This document shows, piece by piece, positions 16,051-24,143 of a DNA stretch of 64,000 bases (position 1 is the first letter of the stretch; each line of letters opens with the position of its first letter). Under the pieces are notes generated by a model that saw only the letters and a program-made list of their open reading frames with translations, was not told the DNA's origin and ran no database searches. The stretch lies in the NCBI RefSeq assembly GCF_011742145.1, contig NZ_JAAQQU010000099.1:218955-282954 (forward strand), written 5' to 3'. The position numbers were made by a program, and so were the translations under genes. This stretch comes from Flavobacterium sp. J49 (lineage in GTDB: Bacteria > Bacteroidota > Bacteroidia > Flavobacteriales > Flavobacteriaceae).

Positions 16051-16789
16051 TATAGCCTTGGTATTGCTTTCGTTGACAGGCAATGCACAAGAAAAGACCA
16101 CAGCTAAAAAAGACAGCATTCCGCCTAAAATGGAACGTTATGGGTTGCGTCTTGGCGTAGATTTATTCAAACTAACGCGTTCGTTTTACGAAAAAGACTA
16201 TCGCGGTTTGGAACTCGTAGGTGATTACCGTTTGACACGAAAACATTATTTAGCGGCAGAAATTGGTAATGAAGACAAAACCGTTGACGACGAGCAATTG
16301 AATTTCACCACCAAAGGTACTTATCTTAAAGTGGGTTTTGATTACAACAGTTATCAGAATTGGCTCGATATGGAAAATATCATTTCGATAGGTTTGCGTT
16401 ATGGAGTGAGTAGTTTTAGCCAGACTTTGAATAGTTACCAACTTTATGATCCCAACAACCAATATTTCGGAGAAGCACCAACCATTTATCCGACGAATAA
16501 TGAATTCAACGGGTTATCAGCACAATGGATTGAAGTGGTGGCCGGTATGAAAGCAGAAGTGTTCAATAACGTTTTTGTGGGTTTCAGTTTCAGATTGAAT
16601 CGATTGGTAACTCAAAAGCAACCCAATAACTTTGAAAACCTATACATTCCCGGATTTAATCGAACGTATAACGGTGATTTTGGGGTTGGATTTAACTACA
16701 CGGTTTCCTATTTTATTCCTTTATACAAATCAACCGTAAAGGCAAAAGAAAAAGCCGATAAGAAGTCAAAAACTGCCCAAAAGAAATAG
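16022..16789 (+). CDS. DUF6048 family outer-membrane protein
   Basis: 255 residues from ATG at 16022 (a TTG at 16010 is also possible). Signal peptide MKYISKFTFSIALVLLSLTGNAQ; the mature chain is an alternating-strand beta-barrel (RYGLRLGVDLFKL, YLKVGFDYNSY, VVAGMKAEVFNNVFVGFSF, GDFGVGFNYTVSYFI). Its start lies within the DUF6452 gene, which implies coupled translation and a shared function. The lysine-rich tail (KADKKSKTAQKK) is odd for a barrel end. Confidence 0.8.
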   Translation: MKYISKFTFSIALVLLSLTGNAQEKTTAKKDSIPPKMERYGLRLGVDLFKLTRSFYEKDYRGLELVGDYRLTRKHYLAAEIGNEDKTVDDEQLNFTTKGTYLKVGFDYNSYQNWLDMENIISIGLRYGVSSFSQTLNSYQLYDPNNQYFGEAPTIYPTNNEFNGLSAQWIEVVAGMKAEVFNNVFVGFSFRLNRLVTQKQPNNFENLYIPGFNRTYNGDFGVGFNYTVSYFIPLYKSTVKAKEKADKKSKTAQKK

Positions 16790-17020
16790 CTAAAGCTGCT
16801 TAATTCCTTTGATAAAAATCCATTTCATATAAACCTTTTCGCCTTCATGGGTCTTAACGGCTTGGAATTTTGGAGCTAAAATTGTTCCCACAATAAATGC
16901 GGTTATCGGCAACCAAAGACCTGTTAAACCCGTGTAAAGATCCAGAATAAAACGAACCAGTATAAAAATTGCGGCGAAACAAATCAGATTATAGAGTAAA
17001 GCTTTTGTTTTGTTAGTCAT
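16790..17020 (-). CDS. Small membrane protein, two helices
   Basis: 76 residues from MTNKTKALL, or 83 from an upstream start at 17041. Two hydrophobic segments, ICFAAIFILVRFILDLYTG and LWLPITAFIVGTILAPKF, then a short basic tail. The stop is directly next to the convergent DUF6048 stop, with no room for a terminator between them. I do not recognise it. Located between the rlmD operon and small unknowns. Confidence 0.6.
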   Translation of the reverse strand: MTNKTKALLYNLICFAAIFILVRFILDLYTGLTGLWLPITAFIVGTILAPKFQAVKTHEGEKVYMKWIFIKGIKQL

Positions 17021-17148
17021 GTTTTTGGTTTTGTGCGTCAAAGATACTCAAATAATCAAATTCCCAAATCCGTAAAAATTAGTATTTTTATAGTAACAAT
17101 TCATTTTAAGGAGAAGCAACTGATTTCCTAACTTAATCGTTATTGACT

Positions 17149-17361
17149 ATGAAAACTATTAATCAAATCATGCAGGATATCATCCGGTTAACTACTGAAA
17201 TTGAAACCAACTATCCCGAACTGTACAAGTATTTGAATGAAACACCCTTGTACTTGAGCGAAACGACTTCCAAAAAAGTACACACCACAGAACTCAAACA
17301 ATACCTCGAAACTTTAAAGTCACAGTTAAGGCATCATATTGAAAATCATGTAAATAAGTAA
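17149..17361 (+). CDS. Small cytoplasmic protein of unknown function
   Basis: 70 residues from MKTINQIMQDI (a start six bases upstream is equally possible). Helix-forming throughout: QDIIRLTTEIETNYPELYKYL, then LKQYLETLKSQLRHHIENH. No known domain. The pattern of two amphipathic helices would fit a small protein-protein interaction module, which is inference. It stands alone with its own leader. Confidence 0.6.
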   Translation: MKTINQIMQDIIRLTTEIETNYPELYKYLNETPLYLSETTSKKVHTTELKQYLETLKSQLRHHIENHVNK

Positions 17362-17445
17362 GAATAAGCCATATTTAATCCTACTTTTCACTCATAAACC
17401 CACCAGTATTCCAATATTAGTCGGTATGTTTTTGTTAATTAACAT

Positions 17446-17473
17446 TTGTTTTCAAACAGAATTGCTATTTTTG
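17446..17473 (+). promoter_or_regulatory. Promoter of the HTH-like gene at 17513
   Basis: TTG at 17446-17448 and TATTTTTG at 17466-17473, separated by 17 bp; the -7 box is 40 bp upstream of the ATG. A consensus Bacteroidota promoter. Confidence 0.7.
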
Positions 17474-17512
17474 CGATACCCAAATTTACTTAAATTTAAA
17501 ACTGCCTTAACT

Positions 17513-17869
17513 ATGAGCAATGTTTATAACTACACTATTGACTTAAAAAATGAGAAGAAGACTACCAATACGGTTGTGCTTAAACAAGTCTCTCTCAACA
17601 ATCTCGAAATTAACAAATTTGAATTTCCAAGTAATGACATTGATGTTATCATTGATGCACTTCATAAATCAAAACGAAATTTGGTTGGCCAATATGGTTA
17701 TCAACCAAACCACAATGAGGAAATAAACCCGGTAATTTTAGATACTTTGGTGGAATTGTTTTTTTCAGGCATTTCCATTGCAGATTTGTCTACGCAATAC
17801 AACTTGCCTGTACTTTTAATCAAAAACAATCTTGAAAGAAAAGGCATTGTCCTTTTTGATGAGTTTTAA
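17513..17869 (+). CDS. Unknown protein with a possible HTH-like tail
   Basis: 118 residues from MSNVYNYTIDLKN; a longer frame starts at 17426, but the promoter at 17446-17473 lies inside it, so the shorter start is right. The C-terminal half, LVELFFSGISIADLSTQYNL followed by PVLLIKNNLERKGIVLFDE, resembles a resolvase- or sigma-type helix-turn-helix (SIADLSTQYNL as helix 2, turn, LIKNNLERKG as recognition helix). No signal peptide. Could be a small DNA-binding protein. Has its own promoter and terminator. Confidence 0.6.
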   Translation: MSNVYNYTIDLKNEKKTTNTVVLKQVSLNNLEINKFEFPSNDIDVIIDALHKSKRNLVGQYGYQPNHNEEINPVILDTLVELFFSGISIADLSTQYNLPVLLIKNNLERKGIVLFDEF

Positions 17870-17902
17870 TCCTTTGAAATACAAGTCAAAATAAACCACA
17901 AC

Positions 17903-17930
17903 AACACCCAAAATAAGGGTGTTTTTGTTT
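17903..17930 (+). terminator. Terminator after the HTH-like gene
   Basis: AACACCC and GGGTGTT arms around an A-rich loop, then TTTTGTTTTTT. Confidence 0.88.
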
Positions 17931-17978
17931 TTTAAGGAAACTTTAAAAAACGGACTGCTTTTTATTTGAAAAATACAT

Positions 17979-17986
17979 TATTTTTG
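17979..17986 (+). promoter_or_regulatory. -7 box for the thioredoxin-like gene
   Basis: TATTTTTG, 30 bp before the ATG at 18017; no good -33 element. Confidence 0.5.
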
Positions 17987-18016
17987 AATATCAAATAAAC
18001 TACAAAGCGTTTGTCT

Positions 18017-19528
18017 ATGAAGAAATTTCTGGCTGCATTTATTTTTTACTGCTCTTCATTTTATGCTACAGCCCAAACCGGCTATGAAATCACCATCGAT
18101 TTAAAAAATTGCAATGATACTTTGGCTTACTTAACGTTTTATCGATTTGACAAAACCTTAATCAAAGACACCTGCACCACCATAAAAAACGGACGCATTG
18201 TCTTTAATGGTAAAAACAAATTGGATACCGGTATCTATTCATTGGTGAGCCAACAAAAAACCATTCTTTTCGATTTTTTTATAGATGATGACACTCAAAA
18301 ACTCCAATTAAAAAGTGAAGCCGGAAGCAATATCAACAAGGAGTTAACCGCGCTCAATTCTGACCGACAAAATGAATTCTTTAATTATCTCAAATTTTTA
18401 GGCGAACAAAACAAAGCCTTTTTTGAATACAAGCAACAGCATGTTTTGACAACTAAAAACGACACCTTGGCTCTCAATAAAAAACAGTTGGAATTGGAAC
18501 AAAACATCGCTAACTACGAAGAAAATTTTATTGCCAAACACCAAGGAAGTTACATTGCCTCAGTGTTAAATCTAAAAATGGAGAAAACGCTCAAAAATGT
18601 GCCCAACGCTTCAAACGGCAGACCTGACAGCACCGCTGTTTACAATTATTATAAAAGTAATTTTTGGAGAAACGTTGATTTTAAAGACGATGCCGTCATG
18701 CGCAATCCTTTTTTGTTCAGCAAATTAAAAACCTATTTTGATAAAGTTGTTATCACACATCCCGATTCGGTCAGTGTAGAAATAGACCGACTTCTGCTAA
18801 AGATGAAACCCGAAAGTTTGCTTTTCAAATTGGTTTTAGCCCATTTAACTTATACTTACGAATCCTCAAAAATAATGGGGTTTGATAAAGTTTTTGTCCA
18901 TCTTTCCGATAAGTATTTCAAAACCGGAAAAGCCAACGGCATTTACGATGATGCCGATGTTGTGCAAAGAATCATCAAACGCGCTGACAAATTAAAACCT
19001 CTTTTGGTTGGCGCCAAAGCCATGGATTTGTCAATGATTCGGGCGGAGGATTTTCATAAAATGAAAGCCATGGGATTTGAAGACGCCAAAAACAGCGACG
19101 AAATGACCAAAGTCTTTTATAAAAATATAAACGAAGTCAATAAAATGTGGGTCAAGCTCAGTGAAGTCAAAGCCGATTACACCATACTGGTTTTTTGGGA
19201 TGTCGATTGCGGACACTGCCAAAAAGAAATTCCGGTATTGGTAAAAGCTTATAACGAATTGATTCTGGAAAAGAAAAATGTAAAAGTTTTTAGTGTTTAT
19301 ATGCAACATGAAGGTGACAAATACTTGAAATACATCGCCGATAACAAATTGCCGTTTATAAATGTTTACGACGGTGCACATTACAATAATGCCATTGAAA
19401 AATATGACGTCTACTCTACTCCGGTGATTTATATTTTGGATAAAAACAAAGTCATCAAAGCCAAGCGCATTGAAGCCGAAAAAGTAAAAGGCATCATCAA
19501 AACATTAGAAACTACCCCTAATCCATAA
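18017..19528 (+). CDS. Exported thioredoxin-like protein (DUF4369/DUF5106 type)
   Basis: 503 residues from ATG (a TTG 6 bp upstream is in frame). Signal peptide MKKFLAAFIFYCSSFYATAQ. An N-terminal DUF4369-like beta domain (TYEITIDLKNCNDTLAYL type, about 25-120) and a helical DUF5106-like middle (about 130-340) precede a C-terminal thioredoxin fold with VFWDVDCGHCQKEIP, Cys398 and Cys401. In this group such proteins are periplasmic, membrane-linked disulfide reductases resembling TlpA/ResA. The substrate is unknown. It is followed by an independent small membrane protein. Confidence 0.82.
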   Translation: MKKFLAAFIFYCSSFYATAQTGYEITIDLKNCNDTLAYLTFYRFDKTLIKDTCTTIKNGRIVFNGKNKLDTGIYSLVSQQKTILFDFFIDDDTQKLQLKSEAGSNINKELTALNSDRQNEFFNYLKFLGEQNKAFFEYKQQHVLTTKNDTLALNKKQLELEQNIANYEENFIAKHQGSYIASVLNLKMEKTLKNVPNASNGRPDSTAVYNYYKSNFWRNVDFKDDAVMRNPFLFSKLKTYFDKVVITHPDSVSVEIDRLLLKMKPESLLFKLVLAHLTYTYESSKIMGFDKVFVHLSDKYFKTGKANGIYDDADVVQRIIKRADKLKPLLVGAKAMDLSMIRAEDFHKMKAMGFEDAKNSDEMTKVFYKNINEVNKMWVKLSEVKADYTILVFWDVDCGHCQKEIPVLVKAYNELILEKKNVKVFSVYMQHEGDKYLKYIADNKLPFINVYDGAHYNNAIEKYDVYSTPVIYILDKNKVIKAKRIEAEKVKGIIKTLETTPNP

Positions 19529-19564
19529 GGCGAACTGAGTTTAGCTAAACCAAAAAATTAAGTC

Positions 19565-19813
19565 ATGAAAAAAGAAACCGATCTTTCAACATTAACTACA
19601 GAAGAGCTTGAAAAAAGAGCTAAAAACACGAAAACAGCTTCTGTAATGTTGGCGGTAATCATTGCTATCCAATTTGGAATAGGCCTATTTTTAACGGTGA
19701 GCAAAGGTTTTAATGTCTTCACTTTTATTCCGCTGGCGTTTTTACCCATGCTGATTGTCAACTTCACCAACATTAAAAAAATCAAGGAGGAAATCGCTAA
19801 GAGGAATTCTTAA
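19565..19813 (+). CDS. Small two-helix membrane protein
   Basis: 82 residues. A charged N-terminal helix (STLTTEELEKRAKNTKT) is followed by two membrane segments (ASVMLAVIIAIQFGIGLFLTV and FTFIPLAFLPMLIVNF) and a basic tail (NIKKIKEEIAKRNS). No family recognised. Lies 36 bp after the thioredoxin-like gene and 17 bp before the beta-barrel gene, so probably cotranscribed with one or both. Confidence 0.65.
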   Translation: MKKETDLSTLTTEELEKRAKNTKTASVMLAVIIAIQFGIGLFLTVSKGFNVFTFIPLAFLPMLIVNFTNIKKIKEEIAKRNS

Positions 19814-19830
19814 ATACTAAATCTCATTTC

Positions 19831-20442
19831 ATGAAAAAAATCACGCTGTTTGCAGCCGTATTTACTTGTTGTATTTCTTTTGGCCAAAATAAACTCGGCG
19901 CTTTTACAGGACTGAATTACTCCTATTTCACAGATACTCCGGGCGGACAAGTGTTGGCAGAAGAATCATTCGGATTACAATTGGGAATTGTTTATGAAAA
20001 GGAAATCGCCCCTAAAGTGCATTTCAGACCGAAGTTGATGTTTTCCCAACAAGGAGACAGAACCAAAACACCTGCAACAATCAACTTTGACCCTATGGTG
20101 ATTGGCAACGGTTTTGAAATGGACCAAATTGATAAAAAATTGACTTATATCAATATTCCTTTAGAATTTAAATTTTGGAACAAAATCTACTTGCTTGCCG
20201 GACCACAACTAGGCTTTTTAATCAATGAAAAAGCAATGAGCAGCTTTAGTCAAGACGCTAAGTCTGATATAGACTTCGGATTCAATCTTGGCACCGGATT
20301 TACAGTAAACAAACTCTTTTTTGAAGTTGGGATTTACCAAGGTTTAACAACAATCTACAGTTATAACTATTACGCAACCGGCAGTTCAGTCAAAGCCAAT
20401 AACGGTTACGCCCGATTTACCGTTGGTTATCTTTTCAAGTAG
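19831..20442 (+). CDS. Outer-membrane beta-barrel protein (PorT-like)
   Basis: 203 residues. Signal peptide MKKITLFAAVFTCCISFGQ; the mature chain starts NKLGAFTGLNYSYF and consists of alternating strands ending in ARFTVGYLFK, with a final aromatic residue pattern that suits BAM insertion. Sequence style is that of small 8-strand barrels (OMP_b-brl_2/PorT type). No enzymatic motif. The stop codon abuts the stop of the convergent methyltransferase gene, with no terminator between. Confidence 0.82.
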   Translation: MKKITLFAAVFTCCISFGQNKLGAFTGLNYSYFTDTPGGQVLAEESFGLQLGIVYEKEIAPKVHFRPKLMFSQQGDRTKTPATINFDPMVIGNGFEMDQIDKKLTYINIPLEFKFWNKIYLLAGPQLGFLINEKAMSSFSQDAKSDIDFGFNLGTGFTVNKLFFEVGIYQGLTTIYSYNYYATGSSVKANNGYARFTVGYLFK

Positions 20443-21609
20443 TTATTCTTCAGTGTTTTGTTGGAATTTGGTACGCTTGCTGCCTTCATACATTTCGTAT
20501 TTCACCAAACGCGCTTCCAAACTTCCGTTGAAAAGTTTGATTTTACGAGAAGGTCTTAAACCAACAAACTTCAAGGCTTCCAAATTACCTGTGATAAACC
20601 AAGCATTGGTATTGGGATAGTTATTCTTCAAAGTATCGCCTAATTCGCGGTAAAAACGCTCCAATTCAATATCCAAACGTTCACCATATGGCGGATTGAA
20701 AACCATATGCAATGGTCCGGTCGTTTCTTTTTTGGTATCAAAGAAATTCGCCTGACTAATCGTTACATAATCGTCTAAATTGGCATTGATAATATTGTCT
20801 TTCGCTTTCTGAACCGCACTCGGCGCTTTGTCGTAACCAATAATATTGTGGTGGAATTCTTTGGTGCGCTTCATCAAGGCATCTATAATTTGGTCAAACA
20901 AATCATTGTCCCAATCGTTCCATTTTTCGAAAGCAAATTCCTTGCGATTGATATTCGCCGGAATATTACAGGCTATCATGGCAGCTTCTGCTAAAATCGT
21001 TCCCGAACCACACATCGGATCGAGAAAATCGGAACTTCCGTCCCAACCTGAAAGCAACAACATTCCCGCCGCCAACACTTCGTTAATCGGAGCGATATTC
21101 GTCGCGGTTCTGTAACCTCTGTGGTGCAATGAAGCTCCGGAAGTATCCAGTGCAACTGAACATTGGTCACGGTCGATGTGAATATTGATTCTTAAATCGG
21201 GAAAGTCTTTGTCAATACTTGGTCGCTGTCCGAATTTATCGCGAAATTGATCTACAATCGCGTCTTTTGCTTTTTGGGAAACAAATTGAGAGTGCTTGAA
21301 ATGATCCGAATGAATGGTAGTGTCAATTACAAAAGTCTGATTGGCATTCATATACTTGCTCCAATCAATTCCCTGAATGCCTTTGTACAAACTTTGGTCG
21401 TTAAAAGCCCTGAAATGGTAAATAGGTTTTAAGATTTTTAAAGCCGTTCGCAAAGACAAATTAGCTTTGTACATAAAGCCTTTATCGCCTTTGAAACTCA
21501 CGGCACGCGTACCAATTTCGACCTCTTGTGCACCTAATTGCTGTAATTCTTCAACCAATATTTCTTCAAAACCAAAAAAGGTTTTGGCTACCATTTTAAA
21601 ATTCTCCAT
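20443..21609 (-). CDS. THUMP-domain RNA methyltransferase (RlmL-N/YpsC type)
   Basis: 388 residues from ATG at 21609. N-terminal ferredoxin-like and THUMP RNA-binding domains (about 1-160; MVAKTFFGFEEILVEEL, DLRINIHIDRDQCSVALD), then a Rossmann methyltransferase with the FLDPMCGSGTILAEAA SAM motif and the NPPYGERL catalytic motif of N2-guanine methyltransferases. Related enzymes methylate G2445 of 23S rRNA or tRNA. The C-terminal KIKLFNGSLEARLVKYEMYEG matches. It is divergent from a second, unrelated methyltransferase gene. Confidence 0.92.
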   Translation of the reverse strand: MENFKMVAKTFFGFEEILVEELQQLGAQEVEIGTRAVSFKGDKGFMYKANLSLRTALKILKPIYHFRAFNDQSLYKGIQGIDWSKYMNANQTFVIDTTIHSDHFKHSQFVSQKAKDAIVDQFRDKFGQRPSIDKDFPDLRINIHIDRDQCSVALDTSGASLHHRGYRTATNIAPINEVLAAGMLLLSGWDGSSDFLDPMCGSGTILAEAAMIACNIPANINRKEFAFEKWNDWDNDLFDQIIDALMKRTKEFHHNIIGYDKAPSAVQKAKDNIINANLDDYVTISQANFFDTKKETTGPLHMVFNPPYGERLDIELERFYRELGDTLKNNYPNTNAWFITGNLEALKFVGLRPSRKIKLFNGSLEARLVKYEMYEGSKRTKFQQNTEE

Positions 21610-21627
21610 TTTCAATTATAATTTTTA

Positions 21628-21708
21628 CCACAAAAGACACAAAAGTTAAATTCCTTTGTCTCTTTTGTTTTTCTTGTGTGCCTTTGTAGTTAAACAAGTC
21701 ACAAAAGG
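21628..21708. repeat. Short-period ACAAAAG/CTTTTGT word array
   Basis: The spacer between two divergent methyltransferase genes has ACCACAAAAGACACAAAAG on the plus strand followed by CTTTGTCTCTTTTGT and GTGTGCCTTTGT, i.e. complementary words. The transcript could fold into a long imperfect hairpin. Confidence 0.75.
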
Positions 21709-21747
21709 AAATCGGAAAGGTTTTCACTTTCTTCGGCAAAAATACAC

Positions 21748-21755
21748 TAATTTTG
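21748..21755 (+). promoter_or_regulatory. -7 box for the class I methyltransferase gene
   Basis: TAATTTTG fits TAnnTTTG and lies 29 bp before the ATG at 21785. Confidence 0.55.
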
Positions 21756-21784
21756 CGGGTGAAGAATTCATTTGAAAAGAATAA

Positions 21785-22528
21785 ATGTCAGATACTACAA
21801 ATTGTAAATCCGAAAATTGGTACGCTTCCTGGTTTGATACACCGTATTACCACATTTTATACAAAGACCGAAATTACCGTGAAGCACAAATCTTCATGGA
21901 CAATCTTACCCATTATTTAAACTTACCGGAGAAAGCCAAAGTCCTTGATTTAGCTTGCGGAAAAGGCCGACATTCAATCTATCTGAACCAATTGGGTTAC
22001 GATGTTATGGGTGCTGATTTATCTGAAAACAGCATCAATGAAGCCAACAAAAATGCCAATGAAACACTGCACTTTGTAGTGCATGATAAACGAGAACCTT
22101 TTGAACAGAAGTTTGATGCTATCTTTAATCTGTTTACCAGTTTTGGCTACTTTGAAAACGAAGAAGACAATTTGCAAACCTTGATTGCCATCAAAGAAAG
22201 TCTCTCGGAATATGGTTTTGCTGTAATTGATTTTATGAATGTTTACACGGTTTTAGAAAATTTAATTCCGGAAGAAACCAAAGAAGTCGATGGTATTACT
22301 TTTAACATCAAACGCTATGAAGCCAATCATTTTATCATCAAGGAAATAGATTTTGAAGCTGACGGTCAAAAATTCCACTTTGTAGAAAAAGTAAAAGCCT
22401 ATACTTTAGAAGATTTTCAACGCATGATGGACCAAGCGGGGATCTATTTATTGGATACTTTTGGTGATTATAAATTGAAAAAATTCCACAAGAATACGAG
22501 CGAAAGATTAATAATGATATTTAAATAG
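21785..22528 (+). CDS. Class I SAM-dependent methyltransferase
   Basis: 247 residues. The N-terminal SENWYASWFDTPYYHILYKDRN (here split at YHILYKDR) is followed by VLDLACGKGRHSIYLNQLGY, the SAM-binding motif I, and VMGADLSENSINEA. VIDFMNVYTV is the later strand. Proteins with this start occur next to ZIP transporters in many flavobacteria. The substrate is unknown. Ends 79 bp before the ZIP gene. Confidence 0.85.
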   Translation: MSDTTNCKSENWYASWFDTPYYHILYKDRNYREAQIFMDNLTHYLNLPEKAKVLDLACGKGRHSIYLNQLGYDVMGADLSENSINEANKNANETLHFVVHDKREPFEQKFDAIFNLFTSFGYFENEEDNLQTLIAIKESLSEYGFAVIDFMNVYTVLENLIPEETKEVDGITFNIKRYEANHFIIKEIDFEADGQKFHFVEKVKAYTLEDFQRMMDQAGIYLLDTFGDYKLKKFHKNTSERLIMIFK

Positions 22529-22533
22529 TTTAT

Positions 22534-22606
22534 GCGGTTATTTGGTGATTCGGTTATTTGTTTTTTACAAATCACCAAATTGACAAATCAACAAATCAAC
22601 AACAAA
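22534..22606. repeat. Short-period inverted word array before the ZIP gene
   Basis: GGTTATTTGGTGATTCGGTT is followed by ACAAATCACCAAATTGACAA and further ACAAATCA words. ATTTGGTGATT and AATCACCAAAT are exact inverted copies of 11 bp. The array ends immediately before the ATG at 22608. Confidence 0.8.
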
Positions 22607-22607
22607 A

Positions 22608-23276
22608 ATGAATTACATACTTCCTTTACTTTCAGTACTTTTAGGTTATGCAATTGCATTGATTATTAAACCTAAAAAGAAGAACAATCTAAAACTGTTA
22701 TTGGCCTTTAGCGGTTCGTTTTTGTTGTCAATCACTGTAATGGATTTGCTCCCGGAAGTATATGAAAGTCACAACCACAATGTGGGTGTTTTTATCATGG
22801 TGGGAATTTTGTTCCAAATTATTTTGGAATTTTTCTCCAAAGGTGCGGAACACGGACACGTTCACGGTCATGATAAAATCAAGCAAATGCCGTGGTTGTT
22901 GTTCATCAGTTTATGCATCCACGCTTTTTTAGAAGGCTTTCCCGTTGGACATCACCACGATTTGGCTTACGGAATTGCCATTCACCACTTGCCTATTGCC
23001 ATTATCTTAACGACATTTTTCCTCAATGCCGAGTTGAATAAAACAGCTTTGTTTGTTTTTATGATTTCGTTTGCTTTCATGACGCCTTTAGGAACATTCG
23101 TTTCCGATTCAGCGCCGTCAATAACCCAATACTATACCGAAATCACAGCGGTTGTCATTGGAATTCTGTTCCACATCTCTTCGACAATTATATTTGAAAG
23201 CAGCGAAGGACATAAATTTAATATCGCCAAAATTTCGATGATTATTTTCGGGATATTGTTGGCTTGTTTTGTTTAA
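22608..23276 (+). CDS. ZIP-family metal transporter
   Basis: 222 residues with about seven membrane segments. ZIP transporters move Zn(II), Fe(II) or related metals into the cytoplasm. The signature helices are visible: LISLCIHAFLEGFPVG-type HAFLEGFPVGHHHD and IHHLPIAIILTTF, which supply the metal-site His and Glu. A His-rich loop, GAEHGHVHGHDK, lies between helices 3 and 4 and probably binds metal on the cytoplasmic side. No metal regulator is adjacent. Substrate metal unknown. Confidence 0.93.
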   Translation: MNYILPLLSVLLGYAIALIIKPKKKNNLKLLLAFSGSFLLSITVMDLLPEVYESHNHNVGVFIMVGILFQIILEFFSKGAEHGHVHGHDKIKQMPWLLFISLCIHAFLEGFPVGHHHDLAYGIAIHHLPIAIILTTFFLNAELNKTALFVFMISFAFMTPLGTFVSDSAPSITQYYTEITAVVIGILFHISSTIIFESSEGHKFNIAKISMIIFGILLACFV

Positions 23277-23288
23277 AAATTTAAACGA

Positions 23289-23322
23289 AACTTAGTAACT
23301 TAGCCACTCAGAACCTTAGTCA
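23289..23322. repeat. Short-period CTTAG word array
   Basis: AACTTAGTAACTTAGCCACT followed by CAGAACCTTAGTC; the CTTAG word recurs three times at 9-19 bp spacing just before murQ. Confidence 0.6.
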
Positions 23323-23329
23323 ATCAAAC

Positions 23330-24142
23330 ATGTCCTTCACCAAAACCACCGAACAATCCTCACACTACGAAAGTCTCGAACAAATGTCGGTTCTCGACTT
23401 GTTAACCAACATCAACAACGAAGATAAAACCGTGCCTTTGGCTGTGGAAAAAGCTTTGCCGCAAATTGAAACTTTGGTTACCCAAATTGTAGCCAAAATG
23501 AAACTTGGCGGGAGATTGTTTTACATTGGTGCCGGAACTTCAGGAAGATTAGGTATTGTAGATGCGTCTGAATGTCCGCCAACGTTTGGTGTGCCATTCG
23601 ATTTGGTCAACGGAATCATTGCCGGTGGTGACAAAGCCATTCGCAAAGCAGTTGAATTTGCTGAAGATGACAGAGACCAAGCTTGGAAAGATTTGGTTGC
23701 CGAAAATATCTCTTCAAATGACATTGTTATTGGCATCGCTGCTTCGGGAACAACGCCTTATGTGATTGGCGGTTTGGAAAAATGTCATGAGAATAATATC
23801 ATCACCGGTTGTATTACTTGCAATGAAGGAAGTCCGTTAGCCTTGACTGCTCAATTTCCGGTAGTCGTTGTGGTTGGTCCCGAATTCGTAACCGGAAGTT
23901 CTCGAATGAAAGCCGGAACCGCACAGAAATTGGTTTTGAATATGATTTCTACCGCAACTATGATTCAATTGGGTCGCGTAAAAGGCAATAAAATGGTCGA
24001 TATGCAATTGAGCAACGTTAAACTCGTTGACCGAGGTGTTCGCATGATTATGGGAGAAATTCCGGTAAGTTATGAAGAAGCATCAGCTTTGCTGGAAAAA
24101 CACGGAAGCGTTAGAAAAGCCGTTGAAGCTTACCAAAGTTAG
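23330..24142 (+). CDS. murQ: N-acetylmuramic acid 6-phosphate etherase
   Basis: 270 residues; E. coli MurQ is 298, so the C-terminus is about 30 shorter, and the missing part is the terminal helical segment. The enzyme cleaves the D-lactyl ether of MurNAc-6-phosphate to give GlcNAc-6-phosphate in peptidoglycan recycling. Features: IGAGTSGRLGIVDASECPPTFG (SIS domain, catalytic Glu), GIAASGTTPYVIGGL, and EFVTGSSRMKAGTAQKLVLNM. No PTS MurP gene nearby. The stop codon is followed one base later by the next ATG. Confidence 0.94.
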   Translation: MSFTKTTEQSSHYESLEQMSVLDLLTNINNEDKTVPLAVEKALPQIETLVTQIVAKMKLGGRLFYIGAGTSGRLGIVDASECPPTFGVPFDLVNGIIAGGDKAIRKAVEFAEDDRDQAWKDLVAENISSNDIVIGIAASGTTPYVIGGLEKCHENNIITGCITCNEGSPLALTAQFPVVVVVGPEFVTGSSRMKAGTAQKLVLNMISTATMIQLGRVKGNKMVDMQLSNVKLVDRGVRMIMGEIPVSYEEASALLEKHGSVRKAVEAYQS

Positions 24143-24143
24143 G

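Noticed and set aside
17426..17512. Longer frame for the HTH-like gene
   Set aside because: A consensus promoter at 17446-17473 lies inside it.
24072..24143. Longer frame for the exported Cys/His protein reaching into murQ
   Set aside because: The extra 24 residues are a shifted reading of murQ and precede a clean signal sequence at MKKAIKI.
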